Notes under the pieces: generated by a model | What the model saw: only the letters and a program-made list of their open reading frames with translations | What the model was told of the DNA's origin: nothing | Database searches by the model: none | Program-made: the position numbers and the translations under genes | Part shown: positions 6,939-14,217 of the stretch, piece by piece | Numbering within the stretch: the stretch's first letter is position 1 | How the letters are laid out: the number at the start of each line of letters is the position of its first letter | NCBI GenBank assembly: GCA_002869465.1 | Contig: PKSW01000314.1 | Location: forward strand, 1 to 15,510 | DNA: 15,510 nt | Origin: Marinilabiliales bacterium | GTDB taxonomy: Bacteria; Bacteroidota; Bacteroidia; Bacteroidales; F082 | Direction: 5' to 3'

Positions 6939-7991
6939 TTAGTTTCTTAAATTTTTGACCTGTTCTTCTACATTATCTGCGATTTCTTTGAAAGCTTTTG
7001 TCACCAGCGAACTGTCATCCAGCGCAATTGGCGAACCATTGTCACCGGTTTCTACAATTTTTTCAACAATCGGAATTCTACCGAGTACGGGTATATCCAA
7101 TTCGCTCGCCAATTCATCTGTAGCTCCCTTTCCAAAAATGAAATACTTCTTCTCGGGCATATCCAGAGGTGTGAAGTAGGACATATTCTCAACAATACCC
7201 AACAAAGGAATCGTTAGTACATCCTGCCGGTACATCATGGCCGCCCTACGGACATCAGCGGTTGCTACTTTTTGAGGTGTGGTAACCAGTATGGTTCCCC
7301 GAACATTATATGTTTGTGCCAGCGTGAGCTGAATGTCGCCGGTTCCTGGAGGCATGTCAATTACCAGGTAATCCAGTTCGCCCCATTCAGAATCAGCCAT
7401 GAGCTGGTTAAATGCCTTGTTGATCATCGATCCTCGCCACATCAATGCCTGGTTCGGCTGCACGAAAAATCCAAGCGATAAAATTTTAACACCATAATTC
7501 TCTAATGGCAGCATTATCGCTTTTCCTTCGCGCTCAATGACACCTGGTTTCTGGCCTTCCACACCAAACATCATTGGTACGGATGGGCCCATGATATCTG
7601 CATCAAGGATACCCACTTTTTTACCTGATTTTGTCAGGGAGACTGCTAAGTTGGCTGCTATGGTAGATTTACCAACACCTCCTTTTCCGGCAATTATTGC
7701 CACAATATTTTTAACCCCTGAAAGTGGCCCCATTCCTTTGTCAGCTTCCGAAACAGGGATAATGCTCACCTTAATGTCTTCGCTGATCTCAGTTTTTAAG
7801 ATTTTCTCAGCCGATGAACTGATGATTCCTATAGCAGGATCATCTTTTTTGGGAAAAATGATATGTATGGTTATCTCATCATCTTTGATGTCAATATCAT
7901 CAATCATATTCAAATCGACAATGTTGTCCTTTTTAGCAAAAAAGATGACTTGTTTTAAAGCATTATAAACTTGCTTTTTTGTGATGAACAT
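6939..7991 (-). CDS. mrp: Mrp/NBP35-family P-loop ATPase, cysteine-free
   Basis: 350 residues. The N-terminal 85 residues correspond to the MIP18/DUF59 domain but are diverged (no DPE motif). An ATPase of the Mrp/ApbC/NBP35 type follows, with the deviant Walker A GKGGVGKST at 102-110, LDADIMGPSVP at 129-138, LDYLVIDMPPGTGD at 206-219 and LVTTPQKVATADVRR. Family members carry [4Fe-4S] clusters to target proteins using a C-terminal CxxC in a segment after VENMS. Here that segment reads VENMSYFTPLDMPEKKYFIFG and has no cysteine, and I find none in the whole protein. I recall Bacteroidota homologues also lacking the CxxC. The job is therefore probably Fe-S related through the adjacent nfu, but direct cluster binding by its own cysteines is excluded. 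ATG start; -7 element upstream. Confidence 0.93.
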   Translation of the reverse strand: MFITKKQVYNALKQVIFFAKKDNIVDLNMIDDIDIKDDEITIHIIFPKKDDPAIGIISSSAEKILKTEISEDIKVSIIPVSEADKGMGPLSGVKNIVAIIAGKGGVGKSTIAANLAVSLTKSGKKVGILDADIMGPSVPMMFGVEGQKPGVIEREGKAIMLPLENYGVKILSLGFFVQPNQALMWRGSMINKAFNQLMADSEWGELDYLVIDMPPGTGDIQLTLAQTYNVRGTILVTTPQKVATADVRRAAMMYRQDVLTIPLLGIVENMSYFTPLDMPEKKYFIFGKGATDELASELDIPVLGRIPIVEKIVETGDNGSPIALDDSSLVTKAFKEIADNVEEQVKNLRN

Positions 7992-8040
7992 TGATTTATT
8001 TTAATTTAGATTTAATAATAATAAATAAAATTCTCAACTG

Positions 8041-8048
8041 CAAATTTA
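8041..8048 (-). promoter_or_regulatory. -7 promoter element for mrp-nfu
   Basis: The minus strand reads TAAATTTG, an exact TAnnTTTG match 50 nt before the mrp ATG. It lies in the only sizeable gap (106 nt) between mrp and the upstream minus-strand genes, supporting an independent promoter for mrp-nfu. Confidence 0.5.
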
Positions 8049-8060
8049 CGTATTATTTTT

Positions 8061-8094
8061 ATAATAGAATGCGGGAAATTTATAATAAATGCGG
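8061..8094 (-). repeat. Spaced imperfect direct repeat upstream of mrp, possible operator
   Basis: ATAATAGAATGCGG (8061-8074) and ATAATAAATGCGG (8082-8094) are near-identical copies, about two helical turns apart. The second copy continues into an inverted repeat, TAAATG-CGG-CATTTA (8086-8100), whose far arm contains the stop codon of the alkyltransferase-like gene. Relative to the mrp -7 box, the first copy sits over the -33 region and the second just upstream, where a regulator could bind. The inverted repeat could alternatively be a weak terminator for the upstream operon, but no real T-run follows it. Confidence 0.4.
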
Positions 8095-8097
8095 CAT

Positions 8098-8484
8098 TTA
8101 ACGCAGATTTTCGGCAGGTTTCCAGAACTTTGTTTTGAAATTTACTACCCGGTCATTTTCAACTATATTTCCTTCGCTTTCCAACAACTGCTTCATTACC
8201 TCGGGTCCTCCAAAATGGTGCTTTCCAGTGAGCAATCCGGTTCTGTTCACCACCCGGTGAGCCGGAATATTTTCGGGCATCTTATGGCTTCCATTCATGG
8301 CCCAACCCACCATTCGTGCTGATCCTTTGCTTCCGAGGTATTCAGCAATCGCACCATACGACGTAACCCGACCGTAAGGAATCTGTTTATCGACTTCATA
8401 AACCCGTTGAAAGAAACCACTTTGATCACTCCTGGGTGCAATTTGAAGGATAAATATTTGATTTTCGTACCGTGCTCCAACCAC
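8098..8484 (-). CDS. Alkyltransferase-like (ATL) / MGMT-family DNA-binding protein
   Basis: The recognisable domain starts at about residue 22 (SGFFQRVYEVDKQIPYGRVTSYGAIAEYLG) and runs to the end, about 107 residues, the usual size of an ATL protein. It matches the DNA-binding domain of O6-alkylguanine-DNA alkyltransferases, but the active-site PCHRV motif reads PAHRV. The alkyl-accepting Cys is Ala, so it should bind O6-alkylguanine without repairing it, as ATL proteins do to signal to nucleotide excision repair. R residues in SARMVGWAM fit the helix-turn-helix/arginine finger. The first 21 residues come from a frame overlapping the conserved end of trmB and do not look like protein; no other ATG, GTG or TTG lies in frame between them and the domain. 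A single extra A in the AAA at 8421-8423 would join this frame to that of trmB and supply GTG-ATC-AAA before the domain. The true N-terminus is thus uncertain. Confidence 0.85.
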   Translation of the reverse strand: MVGARYENQIFILQIAPRSDQSGFFQRVYEVDKQIPYGRVTSYGAIAEYLGSKGSARMVGWAMNGSHKMPENIPAHRVVNRTGLLTGKHHFGGPEVMKQLLESEGNIVENDRVVNFKTKFWKPAENLR

Positions 8485-9101
8485 TTTTTCTCGTAAAAGG
8501 TTTGGATCTGTGTGAGTTCATTATCTATCGAGCCGTTGTAAATATCGTACGATGCAAATAAAAGTTCCAGCTGCTCTTCCCTTATCACATCCAATGTATA
8601 TTCAAAGAATATGATGTTGTCTGTTTTCAGGTGAATAACTCCATCCTTTTTCAGAAATTTTCTGTATTGATCCAAAAACTGAGGTGATGTGAGTCGTTTA
8701 CGGGTTTTTATCTCACGCGGATGTGGATCAGGAAAGGTGATCCAGATTTCTGATACTTCATCCCGGTCAAAATAATATCCGATCTGATTGATACGTGTTC
8801 TGATAAATGCTACGTTCGATAATCCTTCTTCATTTGCTGTTTTCAAACCCCGCCACATCCGGGCACCCTTGATATCGATTCCAATAAAATTTTTATTGGG
8901 ATATCTCTGTGCCAGCCCTACCGTATACTCGCCTTTTCCACACCCCAACTCCAAAACGATGGAATTTTCATTCTTGAAGAAATCACGCCCCCATTTACCT
9001 TTCAGATAAAATCCATCTTTGACCTCTTCAAAATGATATTGAAAAAGATTGTCGAAGGTCATGTTTTCGGCAAAACGCTTCAGTTTATTTTTCGCACACA
9101 C
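8295..9101 (-). CDS. trmB: tRNA (guanine-N7-)-methyltransferase
   Basis: Methylates G46 in the tRNA variable loop using S-adenosylmethionine. SAM motif I is LELGCGKGE (50-58), followed by GIDIKGARMWRG, the family signature WITFPDPHP (120-128) with downstream KRL, HLKTD, and the C-terminal IQTFYEKKWLEHGTKIKYLSFKL. The family normally ends near residue 221-224. Here the frame stays open for a further 47 codons whose product resembles nothing and which overlap the alkyltransferase-like gene in another phase by 190 nt, so the tail is probably an artefact of a frameshift. The start is GTG at 9101 (product beginning MCAKNKLKRF, matching family starts), with no in-frame ATG upstream; it lies 21 nt after the HU/SPOR gene. 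Confidence 0.93.
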   Translation of the reverse strand: MCAKNKLKRFAENMTFDNLFQYHFEEVKDGFYLKGKWGRDFFKNENSIVLELGCGKGEYTVGLAQRYPNKNFIGIDIKGARMWRGLKTANEEGLSNVAFIRTRINQIGYYFDRDEVSEIWITFPDPHPREIKTRKRLTSPQFLDQYRKFLKKDGVIHLKTDNIIFFEYTLDVIREEQLELLFASYDIYNGSIDNELTQIQTFYEKKWLEHGTKIKYLSFKLHPGVIKVVSFNGFMKSINRFLTVGLRRMVRLLNTSEAKDQHEWWVGP

Positions 9102-9122
9102 TTTATGGGATTTTCTTGGAGA

Positions 9123-10256
9123 TTACTTTTTCTTCAATATCCAGGCATCAGGATACTGCTCGTTTCTAAGGGCATATAATTTCTCTTTCGCTTCTTCTAT
9201 ATTGGCATAAGCAGCATAAGCTACCCGGTACATGCCATTTTTGGTGGTATCGGCAATGGCAGCATCAATGCCTGATTGTTTGAGTTGATCGACCAGTTTC
9301 AATGCATTTGATTCTTCAGAAAATGAACCGGTAATGATCAGATAAGACCCTGATTGAGCCTTTATCGTTGGAATCTGATGATCTTCTTTTGGGAAATTGG
9401 GTGTTTCAATTACCTCCGTTTTAACTTCAGAAGACTTTTCTGTGATTTTCCTTTCTATGGCAACTTCTTCAGCGGGTACAGCATTATCAGTTATTTCAGG
9501 AGAAACATCAACAGTAACTTTTTCGTTTTCAGTGATCAGGGGTATTTCTTTACGTATTGCTTTTTTGTCAATAACATACTCAGTGGGTGTCTGCTCGCCT
9601 GAAAATACAGGAATGAGCATGGCATAATTTTGCCAGTAGGATGTTGCGTGTTCTTTGATTGTAAATCCACCACCAATGCTCAACAACAAAATGAATAAAA
9701 TGAGCACAACCGCTCCAGCACGCCTTCTTCTTTTAATAACAGTTTCCCTTTGAACAACAGGTTTCCGGTCTTTTGGTTTTAATTTACCGCTTATTAATGG
9801 TTCTACAATGCCTTTAATTCTTTCTTCATCTGATTCCCTTTCAATAGGTGGCGAGTAAAAACTTCCCAGACCAAATGCTTCCATGTTGTAGTTAACCTGC
9901 TCGTTTTGCTCGAAAGCAATGTGACCTTCACTATTCTTATAAAGGACACCAATATCCTTAAAACTAATCCTATTTCCTGCTTCTATTTCCTCTTGGCAGT
10001 GCTTTGCAAAATCGAGAACGATTTGCTTGGCTTCCACATATGAAATGCTTTCCAACTTTGCCAAATGATTCATTAGCAATCCGTCATTGGCACTCAGATG
10101 AATGTTGAACATGATTTTCCTGAAAGGAGGCGAGAACTGATGGTTAATGCGGTTGATCGTTGCAGGACGGTCGTTTACAATGAAGCCACCAAAACCCGGA
10201 ATGATTACACATTCGTGTTCGTAGAGGAGTTCACTTATGTAAGGTGCAACATTCAC
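9123..10256 (-). CDS. Membrane protein with HU-CCDC81-like N-terminus and C-terminal SPOR domain
   Basis: 377 residues in three parts. Residues 1-125 match the Bacteroidota HU-like (CCDC81-type) double domain: ISELLYEHECVIIPGFGGFI, then an HU-like segment with ISFKDIGVLYKNSEGHIAFE. A strongly basic run (KRRRR, 175-179) precedes one transmembrane helix (about 181-198). A Glu/Lys/Val-rich linker (220-300) leads to a SPOR domain (302-376; GSYLIITGSFSEESNALKLVDQL...MYRVAYAAYANIEEAKEKL). SPOR domains bind denuded septal peptidoglycan, so the C-terminus should be periplasmic and the HU-like part cytoplasmic; HU folds suggest DNA binding or filament assembly there. That would link nucleoid or cytoplasmic structures with the division site, but this is inference. 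The start is GTG 10256. It lies in the run kdsB - this gene - trmB with 51 and 21 nt gaps. Confidence 0.9.
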   Translation of the reverse strand: MNVAPYISELLYEHECVIIPGFGGFIVNDRPATINRINHQFSPPFRKIMFNIHLSANDGLLMNHLAKLESISYVEAKQIVLDFAKHCQEEIEAGNRISFKDIGVLYKNSEGHIAFEQNEQVNYNMEAFGLGSFYSPPIERESDEERIKGIVEPLISGKLKPKDRKPVVQRETVIKRRRRAGAVVLILFILLLSIGGGFTIKEHATSYWQNYAMLIPVFSGEQTPTEYVIDKKAIRKEIPLITENEKVTVDVSPEITDNAVPAEEVAIERKITEKSSEVKTEVIETPNFPKEDHQIPTIKAQSGSYLIITGSFSEESNALKLVDQLKQSGIDAAIADTTKNGMYRVAYAAYANIEEAKEKLYALRNEQYPDAWILKKK

Positions 10257-10307
10257 TAAGTTAATATTTTTCAGAATAGGCTAAATTATACATTCATAAT
10301 CTTTTTA

Positions 10308-11057
10308 TCAAGGCTTGTTCGTAAGTTTTAATAAATCTTCCGGCGTATCAATCCCAATTGAATCATAGTCAGTGTATTCAACTGAAATCTGATACCCGTT
10401 TTCCATCCACCGCAACTGTTCGAGTTTTTCAGCTAATTCAAGTGCTGTAGGCTCGAGTTTTGCTATTTCAATTAAGCTGTTTTTCTGGTATCCGTAAATC
10501 CCGATATGTTTATAAAACCCAGCATGCGAAAGCCAATTGCTTTCGTGCACATCTCTTACAAATGGTATAGGATTCCTGCTGAAATACAAAGCTTTATTAT
10601 TTTTATCGGTCACTAGTTTTACCACATTTGGGTTGAACAATTCTTCATCAGTAGAAATTTTTTTCGCAAGCGTCCCTATCCGGGCATCCTGATTATTAAA
10701 GATGGCACTTACTTTTTGAATCTGTTCCGGTTGAATGAATGGTTCATCTCCCTGGATATTGATCACTACTTCAAATGATGATCCGGCCTCTTTTTCAATT
10801 TTTAAAATCGCCTCAACACATCTTGAAGTACCATTCTGATGCTCTCTACCAGTCATTATCGCTTCTCCTCCAAAATCCATCACATGATCCCATATCCTTT
10901 GATCATCAGTTGCTACAACGACTTTATCCAGCACTTCGGCTGATTTACATTGCTCAAATACGCGTTGGATAATTGACTTTCCATTGATAAACGCAAGTGG
11001 TTTACCCGGGAAACGGGTAGATGCATAACGTGCAGGAATGATACCAATAATTGACAT
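10308..11057 (-). CDS. kdsB: 3-deoxy-manno-octulosonate cytidylyltransferase (CMP-Kdo synthetase)
   Basis: 249 residues, full length. It activates Kdo with CTP to CMP-Kdo for lipid A-core synthesis in the cytoplasm. The nucleotide-binding start IPARYASTRFPGKPL (7-21), ATDD (49-52), the MTGREHQNGTSR block, VINIQGDEPFI (98-108), SHAGFYKHIGIYGY and terminal GIDTPEDL (235-242) are all present. The gene lies 23 nt downstream of the deoxynucleoside kinase. Other kds and lpx genes are not in the window. Confidence 0.96.
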   Translation of the reverse strand: MSIIGIIPARYASTRFPGKPLAFINGKSIIQRVFEQCKSAEVLDKVVVATDDQRIWDHVMDFGGEAIMTGREHQNGTSRCVEAILKIEKEAGSSFEVVINIQGDEPFIQPEQIQKVSAIFNNQDARIGTLAKKISTDEELFNPNVVKLVTDKNNKALYFSRNPIPFVRDVHESNWLSHAGFYKHIGIYGYQKNSLIEIAKLEPTALELAEKLEQLRWMENGYQISVEYTDYDSIGIDTPEDLLKLTNKP

Positions 11058-11080
11058 CTAAAACAAGATATTTTGAGGTT

Positions 11081-11692
11081 TTAAAAGAGGCCGTGCAGGT
11101 CGGCATTTACTTTATCAATAACAACACTCAGGTTCTCAGGATCGTTGAAGTCCGTATCATCCACATTGATAACCAATAATTTACCCTGATCGTATTTTTC
11201 AATCCAAGCCTCGTATCTTTCATTTAGCAATTTCAGGTAATCCAGGCGGATCGATTCTTCATAATCTCTGCCTCTTTTTTGGATTTGTTCGACGAGTGTA
11301 GAAACCGAACCACGCAGGTAAATTAGCAAATCAGGTGGTTGAATGAAGGTACTCATTAATTCGAACAATGAAATGTAATTTTCAAAATCCCGGGTCGACA
11401 TCAGGTTCATTGAGTGCAGGTTAGGCGCAAAAATATAAGCGTCTTCATAAATCGTGCGGTCCTGGATGATGTTCTTCCCACTCTTTCTGATTTCCACCAC
11501 CTGTCTGAACCGGGAATTCAGGAAATAAATCTGCAGGTTAAACGACCATCGCTGCATGTCTTCGTAAAAACTATGCAGGTATGGATTGTTTTCTACATCT
11601 TCAAAATGAGGTTTCCAGTTGAAATGTTTTGCCAACAATCGTGTTAATGTTGTTTTACCCGATCCTATGTTTCCTGCTATCGCTATGTGCAT
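11081..11692 (-). CDS. Deoxynucleoside kinase (dNK family)
   Basis: 203 residues. Phosphorylates deoxynucleosides with ATP for dNTP salvage. Walker A GNIGSGKT is at 7-14, the catalytic Glu is likely E31 or E34 in HFEDVENNPYL, the DR motif is QDRTIYEDAYIF (D78, R79), and the LID arginines are in QIQKRGRDYEESIRLDYL. The length and the GNIGSGKTT start fit the dAK/dGK/dCK branch found in Bacteroidota and Firmicutes; base specificity cannot be read off. The upstream 64-nt gap to the GH3 gene holds only a one-mismatch -7-like box (TAAATTCG on the minus strand at 11711-11718), so it is probably part of a longer transcript. Confidence 0.93.
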   Translation of the reverse strand: MHIAIAGNIGSGKTTLTRLLAKHFNWKPHFEDVENNPYLHSFYEDMQRWSFNLQIYFLNSRFRQVVEIRKSGKNIIQDRTIYEDAYIFAPNLHSMNLMSTRDFENYISLFELMSTFIQPPDLLIYLRGSVSTLVEQIQKRGRDYEESIRLDYLKLLNERYEAWIEKYDQGKLLVINVDDTDFNDPENLSVVIDKVNADLHGLF

Positions 11693-11756
11693 TGATTTAA
11701 ATTTAAGTTACGAATTTAATAAAATTAGCGCTGCCTGCCATTCATAATCTAAATTG

Positions 11757-13271
11757 TTATTTATTGGCGAGAATTGATAATATCTCATCCACGTATGTGC
11801 GGTCGTTAAAAAGACGGGGCACTTTATTCTGTCCTCCCAATTTGTCCCTCATTTTCATCCATTTATAAAAAGTATTGAGGGGTAAACTTTCAATTACCGG
11901 TGGTTTCAGTACAAAATTATGATACCTTTTGGCTTCATAATCTGAATTCAAGGATTTCAAAGCGTTATCGAATGTTTCACTAAAAAATTCAAAATCACTG
12001 GGTGGTTTTTCAAATTCGATCAGCCATTGATGTGACATATCATCCTTATCAAAATTGGGTGCTGCCGTATATTCTGTTAAGATGGCTCCTGTTTTTTTGC
12101 ATGCAATTGAAAGCGCTTTATCGGCATTATCAATAATGAGTTCTTCGCCCACGAGGTTGATAAAGTTTTTGGTGCGACCGGTAATCCTGATCGTATAGGG
12201 ATCCGTTGAAGTGAAGGTCACCGTATCACCAATTTCGTACCTCCATAGCCCTGCGTTGGTTGTAATGATCAATGCATAATTTTTTCCAACTTCCACTTCA
12301 TGCAGTTGCTTTACCTTCGGTTCCTTTTTTCCCAGTTCATTAATCGGGACAAACTCATAATAAATTCCGTAATCCAGCATCAACAGCAGATCATCTATAT
12401 CTCTACTGTTTTGAATACCAAAAAAGCCTTCTGATGCATTGTAAGTATTGAAATAATGCATCCTGCCAGGTTGAATAATCTGGTTGTATTGCTCCCGGTA
12501 TGGTTCAAAATTAACCCCCCCATGAAAGAAAACTTCGAGGTTGGGCCATACTTCATGAATGTGTTTTTTACCCGTTTTTTTTAAAATCTTTTTCAACAAT
12601 ACCAACATCCACGAGGGGACGCCTGACAAACTGGTTACATCATGACCCGCCGTGGATTCAGCCATTAATTCCAGTTTATTTTCCCATTCATCCATAAGGG
12701 CAATGGTTAAGGAAGGGGTGCGTTTGAACTGGGCCCAAAAAGGCAGGTTGTTCATGATTATAGCCGACAAATCTCCTTCGTAATAAGAAGCATTGCTTAC
12801 TTCTTTTATATTCCCACTACCCCCCATGGCCAGGCCGTCGCCATTGAATAAACCGGCTTCCGGAAACTGGTTGAAATACATGGAAAGCATATCTTTTCCC
12901 CCTTTATAATGGCAATCGTTAAGTGCTGATTCAGTGACCGGAATGAATTTACTTTTTCCAGCCGTGGTACCTGATGACTTGGCGAACCATTTCACTTCTT
13001 CAGGCCAGAGCAGGTTCTGTTCACCTTCTCTTAAACGGTCAATATATGGTTTCAAATCTTCGTAGGTGCTGATGGGCACTCTTTCCGAAAAGATTTGAAC
13101 TGAATTAACGCTTTCATAATCATACTTTTTTCCCCATTCAGTATCTTTCGCATTCTGTATCAGCTTTTTAAACCATTCTTCCTGCACTTCATGCGGATAC
13201 TTCATGAACAGGTCAATCTGGTGTATCCTCTTTTTAATAAGCCAATTAAGTGCAGATGCGATGATGGGCAT
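11757..13271 (-). CDS. GH3-family acyl-adenylating protein
   Basis: 504 residues from ATG 13271. In plants GH3 proteins adenylate hormones such as jasmonate and auxin and conjugate them to amino acids; in bacteria the substrates are mostly unknown. ATP-binding motif I is SSGTTAGKSKFIPVT (99-113), motif II is YNASEGFFGIQ (277-287), and motif III is YEIGDTV (345-351) with GRTKNFINLVGEEL following. Starting at MPII matches Bacteroidota homologues as I remember them. The frame is open a further 33 codons upstream to 13370, but that stretch has no family character and overlaps a TAnnTTTG box. It diverges from ispE and probably heads the minus-strand run through kdsB to trmB. Confidence 0.9.
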   Translation of the reverse strand: MPIIASALNWLIKKRIHQIDLFMKYPHEVQEEWFKKLIQNAKDTEWGKKYDYESVNSVQIFSERVPISTYEDLKPYIDRLREGEQNLLWPEEVKWFAKSSGTTAGKSKFIPVTESALNDCHYKGGKDMLSMYFNQFPEAGLFNGDGLAMGGSGNIKEVSNASYYEGDLSAIIMNNLPFWAQFKRTPSLTIALMDEWENKLELMAESTAGHDVTSLSGVPSWMLVLLKKILKKTGKKHIHEVWPNLEVFFHGGVNFEPYREQYNQIIQPGRMHYFNTYNASEGFFGIQNSRDIDDLLLMLDYGIYYEFVPINELGKKEPKVKQLHEVEVGKNYALIITTNAGLWRYEIGDTVTFTSTDPYTIRITGRTKNFINLVGEELIIDNADKALSIACKKTGAILTEYTAAPNFDKDDMSHQWLIEFEKPPSDFEFFSETFDNALKSLNSDYEAKRYHNFVLKPPVIESLPLNTFYKWMKMRDKLGGQNKVPRLFNDRTYVDEILSILANK

Positions 13272-13300
13272 ACGTGTATTTCGATCAAATGTTAAGCCTT

Positions 13301-13308
13301 CAAAAATA
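13301..13308 (-). promoter_or_regulatory. -7 promoter element for the GH3 gene
   Basis: The minus strand reads TATTTTTG, an exact TAnnTTTG match ending 29 nt before ATG 13271. It would place the transcript start downstream of the more distal candidate start at 13370, favouring 13271. No good -33 box is seen. Confidence 0.45.
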
Positions 13309-13375
13309 AAAAGAATTGAGCTTCGATTTCCGGTTTCTTTTATGAATTTCGATGTGCACAACAAATACAATTTAT

Positions 13376-13383
13376 TATTTTTG
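13376..13383 (+). promoter_or_regulatory. -7 promoter element for ispE
   Basis: TATTTTTG, an exact TAnnTTTG match ending 20 nt before the ispE ATG. A TGTG at 13353-13356, 19 nt upstream, is a one-mismatch -33 candidate. With the element at 13301 it makes a divergent promoter region of 132 nt between ispE and the GH3 gene. Confidence 0.5.
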
Positions 13384-13403
13384 GTCTTCTATAAAACTTT
13401 CTG

Positions 13404-14213
13404 ATGATAGTTTTTCCGAATGGTAAAATAAATCTGGGGTTATCCATCATAAATAAGCGGGCAGACGGGCTCCATAATATCGAATCTTTGTTGTATCCTG
13501 CGCCCATTTACGACGCGCTTGAGTTCAAACCTTCATCAAAATTTTCAATTGAAATCTCCGGAATACCCATTCCCGGAAACATGGCAGATAACATATTATT
13601 TAAAAGCTGGAAATTGCTGCATGATCAGTATCAGATTCCACCTGTTGAGATCAAACTACTGAAAGGTATTCCTTTGGGTTCAGGGCTGGGTGGTGGTTCA
13701 TCAGATGCCGTTTTCCTCCTGAAAATTCTGACTACACATTTTGAATTAGGATTAGAAAAAGAAAAAATGCTGAACTATGCTGCCACTCTGGGAAGTGATT
13801 GCGCCTTCTTTCTGGAAAACACCCCGGCGATCATCAAAGGACGTGGTGAATTTGTGCAACCCGTAAATCTTAGTTTAAAAGGCATGCACCTCGTCATCGT
13901 CTGTCCTGATTTACAAATTTCTACACAGGAAGCTTTCAGCAATAGCAAACCCGCAAAAAAGCATTTCATGATTGAAAACATTGTGAACAAACCTGTTGAG
14001 CAATGGCAAGACATCCTGGTAAATGACTTTGAAAAAACAACTTTTGAAAAATATCCTTTATTGCAAACTATTAAAGACACACTATTAAGCAATGGGGCTG
14101 CTTACGCCTCTTTAACCGGTAGTGGTGCGGCCATTTATGGATTATTCAGTCAATCAGTCAACATAAAAAAATATTTTCCGGATTATTTTGTCCGGAATGG
14201 AATCTTAAAATAA
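13404..14213 (+). CDS. ispE: 4-diphosphocytidyl-2-C-methyl-D-erythritol kinase
   Basis: 269 residues. A GHMP-family kinase of the MEP (non-mevalonate) isoprenoid pathway that phosphorylates CDP-methylerythritol. K8 (FPNGKINLGL) and D132 (LGSDCAFF) correspond to the catalytic Lys and Asp; the ATP loop is IPLGSGLGGGSSDA (89-102); the C-terminal motif is LTGSGAAIYGLF. Slightly shorter than the E. coli enzyme, as usual in Bacteroidota. The SDR gene begins 4 nt after its stop, so they are likely co-transcribed. Confidence 0.95.
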   Translation: MIVFPNGKINLGLSIINKRADGLHNIESLLYPAPIYDALEFKPSSKFSIEISGIPIPGNMADNILFKSWKLLHDQYQIPPVEIKLLKGIPLGSGLGGGSSDAVFLLKILTTHFELGLEKEKMLNYAATLGSDCAFFLENTPAIIKGRGEFVQPVNLSLKGMHLVIVCPDLQISTQEAFSNSKPAKKHFMIENIVNKPVEQWQDILVNDFEKTTFEKYPLLQTIKDTLLSNGAAYASLTGSGAAIYGLFSQSVNIKKYFPDYFVRNGILK

Positions 14214-14217
14214 AATT

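Noticed and set aside
13278..13353. Repeated ATTTCGAT in the GH3-ispE intergenic region
   Set aside because: Two 8-nt copies 68 nt apart in AT-rich DNA are easily chance, with no dyad or regular spacing.
13272..13370. Upstream extension of the GH3 frame by 33 codons
   Set aside because: The added residues have no family character, homologues as I recall them start at MPII, and a -7 box lies inside this stretch.
14176..14197. Inverted repeat TTCCGGA - 8 nt - TCCGGAA at the 3' end of ispE
   Set aside because: It lies inside coding sequence, no T-run follows, and the SDR gene begins 4 nt after ispE, so a terminator here makes little sense.
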